Position numbers and translations under genes: made by a program. Below, in pieces: positions 8,504 through 18,568 of a stretch of 64,000 bases of DNA (positions are counted from its first letter, which is position 1; each line of letters starts with the position of its first letter). The stretch is from CATQHD01 sp965243165 (GTDB taxonomy: Bacteria; Actinomycetota; Acidimicrobiia; Spongiisociales; Spongiisociaceae), in the NCBI GenBank assembly GCA_965243165.1, contig OZ251535.1:1984001-2048000 (forward strand), written 5' to 3'. The notes under the pieces are model-generated. The model searched no databases and was not told the origin of the DNA. It saw only the letters and a program-made list of their open reading frames with translations.

Positions 8504-10270
8504 ATGGCAGAAAGTTCCCACCCCGTGAAGATGCGCTTAGAGGCGGTGCGCGTCTCCGGATTCCGCGCCTTGCAGGACGTTTGTGTAACACTCGACCCCG
8601 GCATAACTGTTCTCGTAGGAGAGAACAACACAGGCAAATCCGCTTTTCTGGAGGCGCTATCCATTGCTATGGGCCAACGGATACCCGTCCCGGACGATCT
8701 GCACATCAATGCTCGAGGTAAGCCATGCAAGGATTTCAGCATAGATATACTCTTGGTACCAACCGGTGGCAAGGATTTTGATGACCAACTAACTTCTCTC
8801 TATGGTAATGCCATCTTTAGTGTAGACAACTGCCAGTATGTAGCTATCCGTACCTCCGGATCATTAGGTGAGGATCGCAGTACTATCAATCGCACTCGGT
8901 GCTTTATTGAAGAATGGACAGGATGCTATACATCATACAGCACTGAAGGAGTGGAAATAACTGGAGAGCCAGTCACTGCAAGGCATTTATCGCCTATATC
9001 TTTCGCTCTCCTTGAAGCTAATCGAGACCTGGTAGATGAAATGCGGAAACGATCAAGCAGATGGGGTCGTTTATTGTCTCAACACGACCTCAAGCCAAAA
9101 ACAATTGAGGAGATAGAAAACCAGCTTGTAAGCATGGGAGAGCGAATATTGAGCGAGAGTCAAGTATTAGGACGACTAAGCACCCGTCTTGATACAGTCC
9201 ATAATGCACTGCCGACGGTCAACCAAATTGAGCTGGAGCCTCTTCCCGGCAGAATAGATGATCTAACCAGAGCAACGGACATTCTAATCAATTCATCAGG
9301 AGGCCCAAGACTCCCTCTGCGAATGCAGGGTCTCGGAAGCAGAAGCCTTGCCGAACTAATGGTGTATACTGCCTTTGCTGCTGAACTGCCAGGCATTGAA
9401 GAACCATACTCTCCACACAGTTTATCTTGTTTTGAAGAACCAGAAGCACATCTACATCCACAAGCACAACGATCGGTGATAAACATTGTAGCCGAGATGG
9501 AAGGACAATGTATCATAACGACCCACTCACCGCATATTATCGGAGAGATAGACATGAGACAAACTCGTCTATTCCGATACTCTAGCTCAGGTATTGAAAT
9601 ACGAAGTTCTGATTCTCTCACAGAAGAGGAGATGATAAAGGCGCAACGGATTATAAATCGTTCCCAGGCCCAGGATTTCTTGTTTGCTCGGCTAGTAATC
9701 TTTGGAGATGGTTTGACTGAACACAGTTCTCTACCAATTTTTGCCCAAGCATACTGGAAGACTAACCCTGCAGGTAAAGGCGTAATATTTGTTGACCCCA
9801 GCGGCTTAGGAGGGGCAGGTCCACTCATCAAAATCATTGAAGATTTCGGAGTCCCTTGGCTAGCTTTAGTTGATGGTGATAGGGGAGGATATAGGGCTCT
9901 TAAAGCCATCGGTAAGAAATTAGATCGTGAATTGACCAATGATTCAAAGGAAATAGTCTTACTGCCAAATGGTATGGACTATGAAGAATATCTGACTTCT
10001 GAAAAAGAATTAATTGAACCAATCAAACGAGCGATAGTAGAATTCTATGGCGAAGAAGCTTTGTCAGATTACCAAGAGAGGCATTCCGATCTTGATGAAA
10101 GCAAAATACTAGAAGTGTTCCTTGATGATACTAAAGGAACATATAGTGTTCCTTTAGCAGAAGGAATTACGAAAACTCATGATAACCAGGGAAACTCTCT
10201 TATTCCTAAGCGGATTAAGGAATTATTGGAACGCGCCGATCGCACATTAGAAACGACCATATTGACATGA
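8504..10270 (+). CDS. gajA: Gabija anti-phage protein GajA (OLD-family ATPase-TOPRIM nuclease)
   Basis: 588 aa. An SMC/ABC-type ATPase head with Walker A GENNTGKS (39-46) and the signature/Walker B region SCFEEPEAHLHPQ (about 306-318) is followed by a TOPRIM domain: VIFGDGLTEHSS near 398-409 and LALVDGDRGG near 454-463. This is the OLD/GajA architecture. Start ATG 8504 has a modest AGGA upstream. The stop overlaps gajB (ATGA), the usual operon form. GajA is a sequence-selective nicking endonuclease that is inhibited by nucleotides and licensed when phage replication depletes them. Base composition is much more AT-rich than the flanking genes, a sign of transfer. Confidence 0.92.
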   Translation: MAESSHPVKMRLEAVRVSGFRALQDVCVTLDPGITVLVGENNTGKSAFLEALSIAMGQRIPVPDDLHINARGKPCKDFSIDILLVPTGGKDFDDQLTSLYGNAIFSVDNCQYVAIRTSGSLGEDRSTINRTRCFIEEWTGCYTSYSTEGVEITGEPVTARHLSPISFALLEANRDLVDEMRKRSSRWGRLLSQHDLKPKTIEEIENQLVSMGERILSESQVLGRLSTRLDTVHNALPTVNQIELEPLPGRIDDLTRATDILINSSGGPRLPLRMQGLGSRSLAELMVYTAFAAELPGIEEPYSPHSLSCFEEPEAHLHPQAQRSVINIVAEMEGQCIITTHSPHIIGEIDMRQTRLFRYSSSGIEIRSSDSLTEEEMIKAQRIINRSQAQDFLFARLVIFGDGLTEHSSLPIFAQAYWKTNPAGKGVIFVDPSGLGGAGPLIKIIEDFGVPWLALVDGDRGGYRALKAIGKKLDRELTNDSKEIVLLPNGMDYEEYLTSEKELIEPIKRAIVEFYGEEALSDYQERHSDLDESKILEVFLDDTKGTYSVPLAEGITKTHDNQGNSLIPKRIKELLERADRTLETTILT

Positions 10271-12189
10271 AATTGACCACTCTCACCAGAGAACAGCAGG
10301 ACGCAGTTCAACTGCGAGACGGTGCCTACCTTGTCACAGCCCCCCCGGGCTCTGGCAAGACAGAAGTATTGGTCAGAAGAGCTATACATCTCTTGGAGCA
10401 AACGCCTCGTGAGCTGTTTCGCATCCTTGCCCTAACCTACACTCGAAAGGCAGCCAAGGAACTTGAAGGGCGTGTCCACCAAATGGTCTCAGAACGAGAC
10501 CGTTGGCGGATCAACGCTACCACCTTTCATTCCTTTGGACTGAAACTACTCCAAAGATACGGCAAGTCTGTAGGAATAAGGAATCCGATTACAGTTATTT
10601 CCGATGTGGAGGACAAGCGACTACTTGTCACCCCACTTTTAGAAGATATAGTAGGCCCGGTGGCATCAATCCATAGTGATGATTGGAAATCACTGTTCAA
10701 CGAAATAGCTCTCAGAAAAACCAACCTAAAACCACCCGATCAGGTTGATGGAGATACAATGCTCGGCGGTCAAATATCCTTGCACGATGCATACGAAGCC
10801 TATGAAATAGCTCTACTCAATACCGGGTCCATTGATTATGAGGGAATGATCTATCAGACGATTAATCTACTCAGAATAGACCCATGGGTAGTATCACATC
10901 TTCGTAGGCAATATCGACACATTCTAGTGGACGAAGGACAGGAACTTACACAAGGTCAATACGAGTTACTTAAGACATTAAGAAGTGATACAAACAAGAA
11001 CTTTTTCGTTGTTGCGGATACCGACCAAGCAATCAATGCCTACGCAGGTGGAGGTCCGGTATTCTTAGAAAAATTTATCCAGGATTTTGCCGCCAATGAA
11101 CAATCGCTCACTACCAACTTCCGTAGTGCGAAGTCTATTGTTGATGTCCTCAACTCCTTACGCGAAAAAATCGGAACTAAACCTTTACCTCCATACGAAC
11201 CATCTAATACAGCGTCTATAAACCTTGCCAAGGGATGGGTAGGAGCTTACTCATATGCCGATGAAAAAAGGGAGGCAATGGTCATAGCAAATTCGGTGAA
11301 GAAACTCTTGTTGGAAGGTCTCAGGCCTGAATGGGTGTACAAAGGAGAGTCGATCAAAGTACACCCAGATGATATCTGCTTGCTAGGACGAACAGGATAT
11401 GCTCTGAGAAATATAGCTACCGAATTGAACAAGCATGACATACCTGTCCTCCTGAGCAGCGAACAAGGATCTCTCTTCGAGTCAACTTTGGGCCGGACAG
11501 GGTATTATCTCCTCAAACTAGCAGATAATACCAACGATATATCAAGTCAACGTCTCGTTTTCAGCGAATTGAGCGGCGTTGCTTCAACACAAACAGAAAA
11601 TTTCAATGATCCCGAAAAGGTCTGGAGCCACCTCAGAGAGTATGTTGATTGTGGAAATATACCTAGAGAGTTCGTCGATATCATCATCTCTCCTGACGGA
11701 TCACCGGCTAATAGCTTGGAAAGAGTTAGAAGCCTAAGCCGTGTTGCACTAACACTAGACAACGCAGAAGAAGAGGCAGCATGGCATTGTGATCAGCAGT
11801 TCATCTCTCTACTCTTAGATGAATATGAAGTAAAAGTATCACCTTCAAACCGTTCAATGGCCGGGTTCCTTCGAATGATATACGAGATAGAACAAGCTCC
11901 ACCATCTAAACCTGGTGTGCGGGCCCTCACACCGCACAAAGCACGTGGTCTTGGTTTCAAAGTGGTTATCGTACTGGGAATGAGAGAAGGAAACTTCCCT
12001 CACTATCTTGCCAACACACAAAATGAGTTGGATGAGGAACGCCGAATCGTCTATGTGGCCGCAAGCCGAGCGGCCCGTGCTCTGCTATTTACTAGACCAA
12101 GACAACGGCAAACGCGTATCGGCGCGTCTTATTCCGTCTCAGAGTCTCGCTATATAGGCGAGATGGGACTCACGATGGAAGATATATAG
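10267..12189 (+). CDS. gajB: Gabija anti-phage protein GajB (UvrD/Rep-like helicase)
   Basis: 640 aa superfamily 1 helicase. Q-motif LTREQQDAV, Walker A APPGSGKT (25-32), motif Ia LTYTRKAAKEL, motif II HILVDEGQE, motif III FFVVADTDQAI, motif V TPHKARGLGFKVV and motif VI RRIVYVAASRAAR are all visible. It overlaps gajA by four bases. In Gabija, GajB binds the GajA tetramer and senses DNA ends and nucleotides. The gene is AT-rich like gajA. It ends about 150 bases before the convergent DUF499 gene. Confidence 0.92.
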   Translation: MKLTTLTREQQDAVQLRDGAYLVTAPPGSGKTEVLVRRAIHLLEQTPRELFRILALTYTRKAAKELEGRVHQMVSERDRWRINATTFHSFGLKLLQRYGKSVGIRNPITVISDVEDKRLLVTPLLEDIVGPVASIHSDDWKSLFNEIALRKTNLKPPDQVDGDTMLGGQISLHDAYEAYEIALLNTGSIDYEGMIYQTINLLRIDPWVVSHLRRQYRHILVDEGQELTQGQYELLKTLRSDTNKNFFVVADTDQAINAYAGGGPVFLEKFIQDFAANEQSLTTNFRSAKSIVDVLNSLREKIGTKPLPPYEPSNTASINLAKGWVGAYSYADEKREAMVIANSVKKLLLEGLRPEWVYKGESIKVHPDDICLLGRTGYALRNIATELNKHDIPVLLSSEQGSLFESTLGRTGYYLLKLADNTNDISSQRLVFSELSGVASTQTENFNDPEKVWSHLREYVDCGNIPREFVDIIISPDGSPANSLERVRSLSRVALTLDNAEEEAAWHCDQQFISLLLDEYEVKVSPSNRSMAGFLRMIYEIEQAPPSKPGVRALTPHKARGLGFKVVIVLGMREGNFPHYLANTQNELDEERRIVYVAASRAARALLFTRPRQRQTRIGASYSVSESRYIGEMGLTMEDI

Positions 12190-12335
12190 GGAAACCACCA
12201 TAGACGGGGGCTCGTGCAGTTCCCAGAAACCTTCCCGTGTTCAGTTCAGTAAGTCCATATTTGAGGGAGAGGTTTCATTGAAAACGGGGCTATCGTTTCT
12301 TCTTCCTTCGTTGGGTTTTCCCGGTGACCGCGAGT

Positions 12336-15300
12336 CTACGAGTCTTTCTCGAAGGAGACGCGGGAGTCGAAGCCGAGTTGGGAGGCGTTCTCCGTTACTA
12401 CCCGGCGGGTGCGGTCGTCGAAGCCGTCCTCTGATTGGGCGTTGATCTCCAGGGTGAGGGTGAGCTCGCCGCCGGCGGATTTCAGGTGGTCGGTCACCTC
12501 TGTGAGGATTTCATCCAGGTCGCGGACGGCCCGCACCGGGTCTAGTTCCTTGCGCGCGTAGAAGCGGGTGTGTTTGGGGGCCGCCGCAGGGCGCCGGCCG
12601 CCGCCCGGAGGCACCCTTCCCCTCCGACTTACCTCCCCTTCGTCCTCTTCCTTCTCCACATCGGCGGCCCGGGCTTCGGCGTCGAGCTGGACGGCGGCGC
12701 GGTCGGGGTGGACCAGCACCGCATCGCGGCTGAAGGTCACTTCTACGTGCTGGCCTGCTTTCAGGCCTCGGTAGCGGTCGGCTTCGGCGTCGTAGGCCTC
12801 GGCGTAGGCGAAGGTGTCGTTCTGCCAGTTGAGGTCGGCCGCCCCGGTGGAGACGGCGGCGCTCAGCACCCCGAAACCGGCCAGGCGGGGCATGTACAGA
12901 TAGCGGCAGTAGTAGGACCACAGGTCGGCGACGCCGATGCGGTCGTGCTGTTGCGGCGAGTCCTCCCCCCACAGGGGCACCCGGTCGAGGTCGCCCCTGA
13001 CCCGGATGCCCGAATACTTGGGGATCATGAGTTCGGACGCTTCCAGCTTCCGCACCGTCCGCTCCACCAGGCCGCCGCCGCTGATGACCCGCTCCGACGA
13101 CCACTCGATGTCCGCCTCGCCCGGCTTCTGGACCGGATAGAGGATGTGGCAGAAAGCCTCCCCTATCCGCATCCTGACGGTCTTCTCGGCCTGGGCTCGC
13201 CTGGCCTCGGCCTGGCTGACGTCGGCGGGCGTGAGGTTCAGGGCGCCCTCGCCCCGGTCTTCGAGGATCGACCGCCAGGCCAGCAGGGTGCGCACCGCTT
13301 GGCGCAACTCCGGCACCCGGACCTCGGCGGCGGCCAAGAACACCAGCATGTTGCGGTTGATCCTGGGCCCGCCCAAGCGGTGGTCGAGGATGCTCTTGGC
13401 CGCCGCCTCCGCCGGGGGCTCCTCGCCCCTGTGGTAGTGATCGCCCGGGGAGAGGATCACCAGCCGGACGGCGTCGTCGCCGTCGGGGACGTCGTCCGGG
13501 CCAGCGGGGAACACGTGGACCCCGCCCAGCTCACCCCGGCCCCGCTCCCCTTGGATCAGCCCGCCCAGCTCGAGGTCGGCGTCGAACTCATCGATGGAGA
13601 GGGCCCGGTCGGCCGCCATCCTGGTCAGCGACGGTTTGGTGTCGTACCAGTAGCGCGTGCTCTGGTTGTACAGAAAGGCGGCCTCGTCGGCCAGCAGCCG
13701 CAGAGCGTCCTGGAACACCCCGGGTTGCTCCCCCGGCTGGGTGCTGCCCAGCGCGACGCGGGTGCGGTCGAGGCCGCGCCGTTCGACGGGGAGCGGCGCC
13801 GACCCCAGATAGACGGCGCGGGCCGACCGCCGGCAGGCCCCGTACCGGCCCAGGTTGGGCCTCGCCCGGTCGATGCGCTGGGGAAGAGAGCCGGATCCGT
13901 CCACGTCGGCGTCGATGATCGGCTTCCACCGGTCGGCCAGGTATCGGGTCAGCTCCGGCACCACCTTGGCCGAGTCCATGGGAACGAAGCCGGGCATGAT
14001 CATCAGCGAGGAGTCGTCCCGGTCCCACAGCTCCGAGATGACGCTCGCCATCAGCCGCAGCACCCCGCGGGTGCGCTGGAACCTCTCCAGGGTCGACCAG
14101 TCCTGGTAGAGGCGGTCGAACAGCTCGGGGTGGATCGGATAGGCGGCCTCCATACGGCGCAGGTAGTCGCGTTCTCGTACCTCCGAAGGGAACTCGCCCT
14201 CGTTGTTCCGGTAGAGCTCGTGGTAGGCCTTCACCACCGCGTCCCGGTGGCGGACCATGTCCGGGTCGACCGGCTCGAACAGGCGGCGGCGGACGATCTC
14301 GAACGACTCCTCGGCCGAAGCGGGCCGCCACTGCGCGGCCAGACGCTCCAACACATGACGGAGCCGGGCGAGCGCTGCCCGACCCTTCTCGCCCCCCACC
14401 TCCAGGCTGTCGATCTCCGGACTGTCGCCCTCTGGGTCCTTGGAGTCAGGTACCGACACCACCAGCAAGGCGTTGTCGACCGCGGCGGCGGCCTCGGTGA
14501 GGGCTTGGGCGAAGGTGAACTGGGTGTCGAAGTCGCCCGCCGGAAGCCGCCGCTCTTCGCCGCTCATGGGCAGCTCGCGGGCGTAGGCCACCCACTCGTC
14601 GATGAGAATCAGCGCCGGGCTGAACCGGCGGAGCAGCTCCACCAGCTTGCCGCCCGGATTGGCGGCGCGGCGGTCGTCTTCCTCCACCAGCCGGTACCCT
14701 TCCTCCCCGCCCAGCTGGTAGGCGATGTCGCCCCATATGGTGTTGATCTCCAAACCATCAACCTGCCTGGGCGCGGCGGGGCGGGCCCACTGCCCGGTGA
14801 ACACCGCCCGGTTGACCCTGCCGGGCGCCGCCAAGCCGCCTTCCTCCAGTGCTTCATCGAGGCCGGGGAGATTCGCCGCTCCCGAAGCGAGGTGATAGAG
14901 GGCGATCAGTCCGTGGGTCTTGCCGCCCCCGAAACCGGTCTGCATCTCCACCACTGGGTCGCCGCCCTCCCCGGACAGACGCCGGGCGGCGGTGCGGAGC
15001 AGGTCCCGCAGCCCGTCGGTGATGAAGGTGCGCTCGAAGAAGCTCCTCGGGTCTCCGTACTCGTCGGCGGCCTCGCCCAGGACCACCTGGCGGAGGTCGG
15101 CGGCGAACTCGGCTTTGGCGAAACGGCCCTCCCGCACGTCGGCGTGGGGGGTGGCCACCTCCCGCCATGGTTTCAGACCGGCCAGGGGCTCTCCCTTGGC
15201 GGCTTCGAGGGCCGCCTGGCGCCGTACGTTCCGGCGGTCCTGGTCGTAGACCTGGCGCTGCAGACCCCGCTTCAGCTCCGCCGCCTCCGCCGCCGCCTCC

Positions 15301-15662
15301 GCCGCCCGGAAGGCCTGCAGCATCATCTCGCAATGGTCGAGGATGCGGTATGTGTCGTCGGAGCTGAACCGCTCGTTGTGGGCCCAAGCGTTGCGGGCGT
15401 CCCGCAGCAGATGCAGATAGCTGCGGGTGGAACGGGAGTAGACGGAACGGAAGAACTCGTTCCAGGTGGCGTCCACCGCGCTGATCAAGAAGGAGAGGTC
15501 GTCAGGGCTGGAGGCAGGGTCGCGGCGGGTCATCCGCTGGCTCACCTGCTGCAACCAGCGGGGCCCGTACCTCGACCGCCACGCCCTCTCGGCTTCGGGG
15601 CGGAGGGCGTCGCGAACCAGAGTCAACCCCTTGCCCACCCGTTCGTGGTTGGTCATGGCCAT
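12336..15662 (-). CDS. DUF499-type ATPase with Swt1-like HEPN N-terminus
   Basis: 1108 aa from ATG 15662, which follows the DUF1156 stop by five bases with AGGGA upstream. N-terminal about 120 residues look like a Swt1-type HEPN domain, with the RNase-like motif R90-NAWA-H95. Next comes an ATPase with Walker A TGFGGGKTH (242-250) and Walker B PALILIDEW. The middle and C-terminal parts fit DUF499 (ISELWDRDDSSLMIMPG, FFSRDAVLVHPDR-like blocks). DUF499 ATPases paired with DUF1156 methyltransferases are recurrent in bacterial defence islands and annotated as anti-phage associated. No HerA helicase or DUF3780 partner is seen here, so this may be a reduced two-gene form. Confidence 0.82.
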   Translation of the reverse strand: MAMTNHERVGKGLTLVRDALRPEAERAWRSRYGPRWLQQVSQRMTRRDPASSPDDLSFLISAVDATWNEFFRSVYSRSTRSYLHLLRDARNAWAHNERFSSDDTYRILDHCEMMLQAFRAAEAAAEAAELKRGLQRQVYDQDRRNVRRQAALEAAKGEPLAGLKPWREVATPHADVREGRFAKAEFAADLRQVVLGEAADEYGDPRSFFERTFITDGLRDLLRTAARRLSGEGGDPVVEMQTGFGGGKTHGLIALYHLASGAANLPGLDEALEEGGLAAPGRVNRAVFTGQWARPAAPRQVDGLEINTIWGDIAYQLGGEEGYRLVEEDDRRAANPGGKLVELLRRFSPALILIDEWVAYARELPMSGEERRLPAGDFDTQFTFAQALTEAAAAVDNALLVVSVPDSKDPEGDSPEIDSLEVGGEKGRAALARLRHVLERLAAQWRPASAEESFEIVRRRLFEPVDPDMVRHRDAVVKAYHELYRNNEGEFPSEVRERDYLRRMEAAYPIHPELFDRLYQDWSTLERFQRTRGVLRLMASVISELWDRDDSSLMIMPGFVPMDSAKVVPELTRYLADRWKPIIDADVDGSGSLPQRIDRARPNLGRYGACRRSARAVYLGSAPLPVERRGLDRTRVALGSTQPGEQPGVFQDALRLLADEAAFLYNQSTRYWYDTKPSLTRMAADRALSIDEFDADLELGGLIQGERGRGELGGVHVFPAGPDDVPDGDDAVRLVILSPGDHYHRGEEPPAEAAAKSILDHRLGGPRINRNMLVFLAAAEVRVPELRQAVRTLLAWRSILEDRGEGALNLTPADVSQAEARRAQAEKTVRMRIGEAFCHILYPVQKPGEADIEWSSERVISGGGLVERTVRKLEASELMIPKYSGIRVRGDLDRVPLWGEDSPQQHDRIGVADLWSYYCRYLYMPRLAGFGVLSAAVSTGAADLNWQNDTFAYAEAYDAEADRYRGLKAGQHVEVTFSRDAVLVHPDRAAVQLDAEARAADVEKEEDEGEVSRRGRVPPGGGRRPAAAPKHTRFYARKELDPVRAVRDLDEILTEVTDHLKSAGGELTLTLEINAQSEDGFDDRTRRVVTENASQLGFDSRVSFEKDS

Positions 15663-15667
15663 TTTCT

Positions 15668-18448
15668 TTACGTCCCTTCGAGAGTCATCGCCGCCCCGCG
15701 ATGGTCGGAGGCGGCCTGGCGGGCGATGTCGATCCACGCGCGGACCAGGCTGTTGAAGGCCACCGCGTCGGCGGTGCGGCCCCGCTGGTCGGCCGCCTGG
15801 TAGAGCAGATAGACGAGCCGCCGGGCCCGGTCGGCCGCCGCCCCGCTCACCTGCCGCAGCAGGTCGGCGGCGGCGCTCACCGAATAATCGAGGCGGACCA
15901 TCAGATGCATGGCCACCTCCCAGTCTGTGAGCGTGTCGTCGTGGGCCGGGATCCAGTCGAGGTCGTACACCTCCCAATTCAGCAGCCAGACCTTCCCGGC
16001 CTTCGACCCGGCGATCCCGGCCTTGACCGCTCCCTCCACCGAGGTGTTCTTGGCCTTCGACAAGGTCTCCGCGTCGCCGAAGGGCCCCGGCTCGAAGCCG
16101 TACTGCTCGTACCAGGTGAGCGCCCAGCGGGTGTCGGCGCCCAGCTCGGCCTCTTCCTCCGACAGCACCTCACCCAAGGCCTCGTTGATGAGCACCAGCG
16201 CGTCCCGCACCTCCAGCTCGGTTCCGTCGGCCCTCAGCACCCGGTCGTAGCGAGAGAACACCTCCATGCCCGGCCCGATGGCGGACTGGGCCATGTCCAC
16301 CGGGGCGATGGCCTGTTCCTGTAGCAGACGGACCGACTCAGACAGCTCGGCGCGGAGGGCGATGCGGAACTCTTGAAGGGTGGTCGTAGGAGCGTCCGCC
16401 GGGCGGGGGCGGCAGGCGATCACCACCGACGACGCCAACGCATTGGTTCCCTGAGCTACCTTCCGACTCTTCTTTTCGGTGCGCAGCGGCCAAGTGGCCG
16501 TTACTTGTAATCCGGCTTTTACCAATCCCTGGAGGAAGGTCTCCCAGCCGGTAGAAGCTGTGCCGCCTGCTTTGGTTTCTTGCTGTTTGAAGGCGTAGAA
16601 GATGGTGGCCGGATAATCGGAATGCTGACAGGCGGCAATACGATCCAATACCTCAGCCATTCCTTCTTCGAAATGTTCTCGCGCCGCTTCCTTCGAACCT
16701 GCCCTGTATGGGTTGGCGACCAGCTCATCAGATTTGGGCGTCAATATGGTAACCGTTTCCTCGGGCCAAATCTCAGCGAGGTTATGGCGCAGCCATACAT
16801 AGAAGAAGTCAGAGATATCGGCGTAAGGAACGTTGTCGTAGTAGGGAGGGTCGGTACAGATCATCGGCGAGACGACTTCCTCCAACCCCTTTCTAGCATC
16901 TCGTTGGCAAACCATTCCTCGTCCTGTGGCGGGCAGACCTGCTACTGCTTTGGATACCCGGTTCAAGATTCCCCCCCAATTTGCTGTCGAAGACGAGAAC
17001 GGGTTGGCTTCTGCAAAGTCCCAAATCATTGGGACAGCCTGCCGACTAAATACTTGTCCTATCTTTTCTCCTCCCGATTGCCAAGGAACCAGGCTGGCCC
17101 ATTTGTCGGCGCAACGATCAATCACAAAGGCAAGGTAAGTCACCAACGCATCCGCATAAGCCGCCGCGCCAGCCCCGCCGTCCCGTAGCCGCATACCGTC
17201 ATCGGCCAAATTTGCTGTTCGGGCGTGTTCCTCCACTAACCGATGGACATCACCCAATTTTTCCGAGAAGGTGGACAACGCTACAAGCTGACGGTCGGTG
17301 AATAGATCTTCCCAAGTAGTCATCCCATATCGCTGAACACGAAAACCGAGAGTTCGTTCGGGCAACGGCACCCTTGGAGACCATTGTGGATCGGGTGTTT
17401 GGGGTTGTGGAATCGGGTCCATATAGGTGCGGCCCAACCTTCCTTCAGCCACTACCACAATCGCAATCAGATGCTGGTCTAGCAGTCCTTGACGGCCTTG
17501 CTCACGGATATAGTCGAACCGGATCGGAGTCCCGGTAGCCAGACAGGTTGCTCCTCGCCTTTCCACAGTTCCCTGTGGAGGATTTCCGCCCTCTCTAATT
17601 CGATAGCTTACCGTCCGATTGGAGCGATCTACTACTGGTTCGGCCCAGACAACCGGTTTGTTGTTTTTCGAGCGGAGTATCCAGGAGCTTACCAACGGTA
17701 CATGGCCGTCCCAGGACGGATCGGGGGACCGGACTGTGCGGGCCCAGAGCCAAGCGATCACTGTCGCTTCACCGCCGCCCTGATCGGCGGGCAGGGTCGC
17801 TTTCGGGTACAAGTGCCCGATCTGATCAAAGGCCCGGTCCCGCACCCACCGGCCATAGTAACTGATATCCTCGGCCAGACCCTGCGCCCGCTGCCACGTT
17901 TTGAGTCCGGAGCCCGACCGGACTTCGGGATTCACGGCGGGCAAGCCCGCGAAGCGGGGCGGTATCTCCACCAGCGCCTTGGAAATCAGCACCGCCACTG
18001 GGTTGAGGTCGCCCCCATATGACGGCAACCCCAGCCGCTGCGCCTCCAACGGGATCGCCCCGCCACCGCAGAAGGGGTCCAACATGTTGGGGGTCTCTTC
18101 CCCACACGACTTCTTGATCTCGGCCCGGGCTTCAGCCAACACCTCAGGATCGTTGGAGTTCTCCCATATCACCAACCGCTCCAGGATGTCGAACAGGCGC
18201 TTGCGCTCCAGCTTCTGGTCCTCCTCAGCCGGAAATCGGTCCGGATGGGACGAGGGATCGTCTACCAACGAGGCCCACAGCACCGCGCGTGCCGTAGTAA
18301 GTGGCTTACGCGACCACCACAGATGCACCCCGGACGGATGACCCAACCGACCGCCCGTCTTCTCCCGCGCGCCCTCCGCGCTGATCGCCTGCAACGGCAA
18401 CGCCACCTCGATCAGCTTCTTCTTGTAGCTCATAGGATTCACAGTCAT
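15668..18448 (-). CDS. DUF1156-type adenine-specific DNA methyltransferase
   Basis: 926 aa from ATG 18448 (MTVNPMSYKKKLIEV; ATG 18433 possible). The N-terminal DUF1156 domain reads LPLQAISAEGAREKTGG and VHLWWSRKPLTTARAV. Methyltransferase motif I-like MLDPFCGGGAIPLEA (122-136) and GDLNPVAV follow, and the catalytic motif IV is TDPPYYDNVPYADISDFF. It is the first gene of a tightly coupled pair with the DUF499/HEPN ATPase. Modification of host DNA plus an ATPase with a possible RNase domain suggests a restriction-like or abortive anti-phage system. Divergent from the ATPase gene at 18569. Confidence 0.88.
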   Translation of the reverse strand: MTVNPMSYKKKLIEVALPLQAISAEGAREKTGGRLGHPSGVHLWWSRKPLTTARAVLWASLVDDPSSHPDRFPAEEDQKLERKRLFDILERLVIWENSNDPEVLAEARAEIKKSCGEETPNMLDPFCGGGAIPLEAQRLGLPSYGGDLNPVAVLISKALVEIPPRFAGLPAVNPEVRSGSGLKTWQRAQGLAEDISYYGRWVRDRAFDQIGHLYPKATLPADQGGGEATVIAWLWARTVRSPDPSWDGHVPLVSSWILRSKNNKPVVWAEPVVDRSNRTVSYRIREGGNPPQGTVERRGATCLATGTPIRFDYIREQGRQGLLDQHLIAIVVVAEGRLGRTYMDPIPQPQTPDPQWSPRVPLPERTLGFRVQRYGMTTWEDLFTDRQLVALSTFSEKLGDVHRLVEEHARTANLADDGMRLRDGGAGAAAYADALVTYLAFVIDRCADKWASLVPWQSGGEKIGQVFSRQAVPMIWDFAEANPFSSSTANWGGILNRVSKAVAGLPATGRGMVCQRDARKGLEEVVSPMICTDPPYYDNVPYADISDFFYVWLRHNLAEIWPEETVTILTPKSDELVANPYRAGSKEAAREHFEEGMAEVLDRIAACQHSDYPATIFYAFKQQETKAGGTASTGWETFLQGLVKAGLQVTATWPLRTEKKSRKVAQGTNALASSVVIACRPRPADAPTTTLQEFRIALRAELSESVRLLQEQAIAPVDMAQSAIGPGMEVFSRYDRVLRADGTELEVRDALVLINEALGEVLSEEEAELGADTRWALTWYEQYGFEPGPFGDAETLSKAKNTSVEGAVKAGIAGSKAGKVWLLNWEVYDLDWIPAHDDTLTDWEVAMHLMVRLDYSVSAAADLLRQVSGAAADRARRLVYLLYQAADQRGRTADAVAFNSLVRAWIDIARQAASDHRGAAMTLEGT

Positions 18449-18538
18449 TTCGTTCACCCGCAATCGTACATCACGCCTGTGACACATTCCCCGGGCCCAC
18501 CGGCGGACAGCGGTGTAGGTTTCCTGAAATCCATTTCT

Positions 18539-18554
18539 CATAAATTGATTTATG
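18539..18554. promoter_or_regulatory. Palindromic operator-like site in divergent promoter region
   Basis: CATAAAT-TG-ATTTATG is a perfect 7-bp inverted repeat between the DUF1156 gene and the ATPase at 18569. It overlaps TATGCT (18551-18556), a possible -10 element for the ATPase gene. It could be an autoregulatory operator. No regulator gene is adjacent. Confidence 0.4.
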
Positions 18555-18568
18555 CTAATGTGGAGACG

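Noticed and set aside
12570..15803. Long open frame on the plus strand opposite the DUF499 gene
   Set aside because: It is the antisense of a gene with clear ATPase motifs. High GC keeps such frames open, and it shows no domain or start signal. The same holds for many other long antisense frames in the window.
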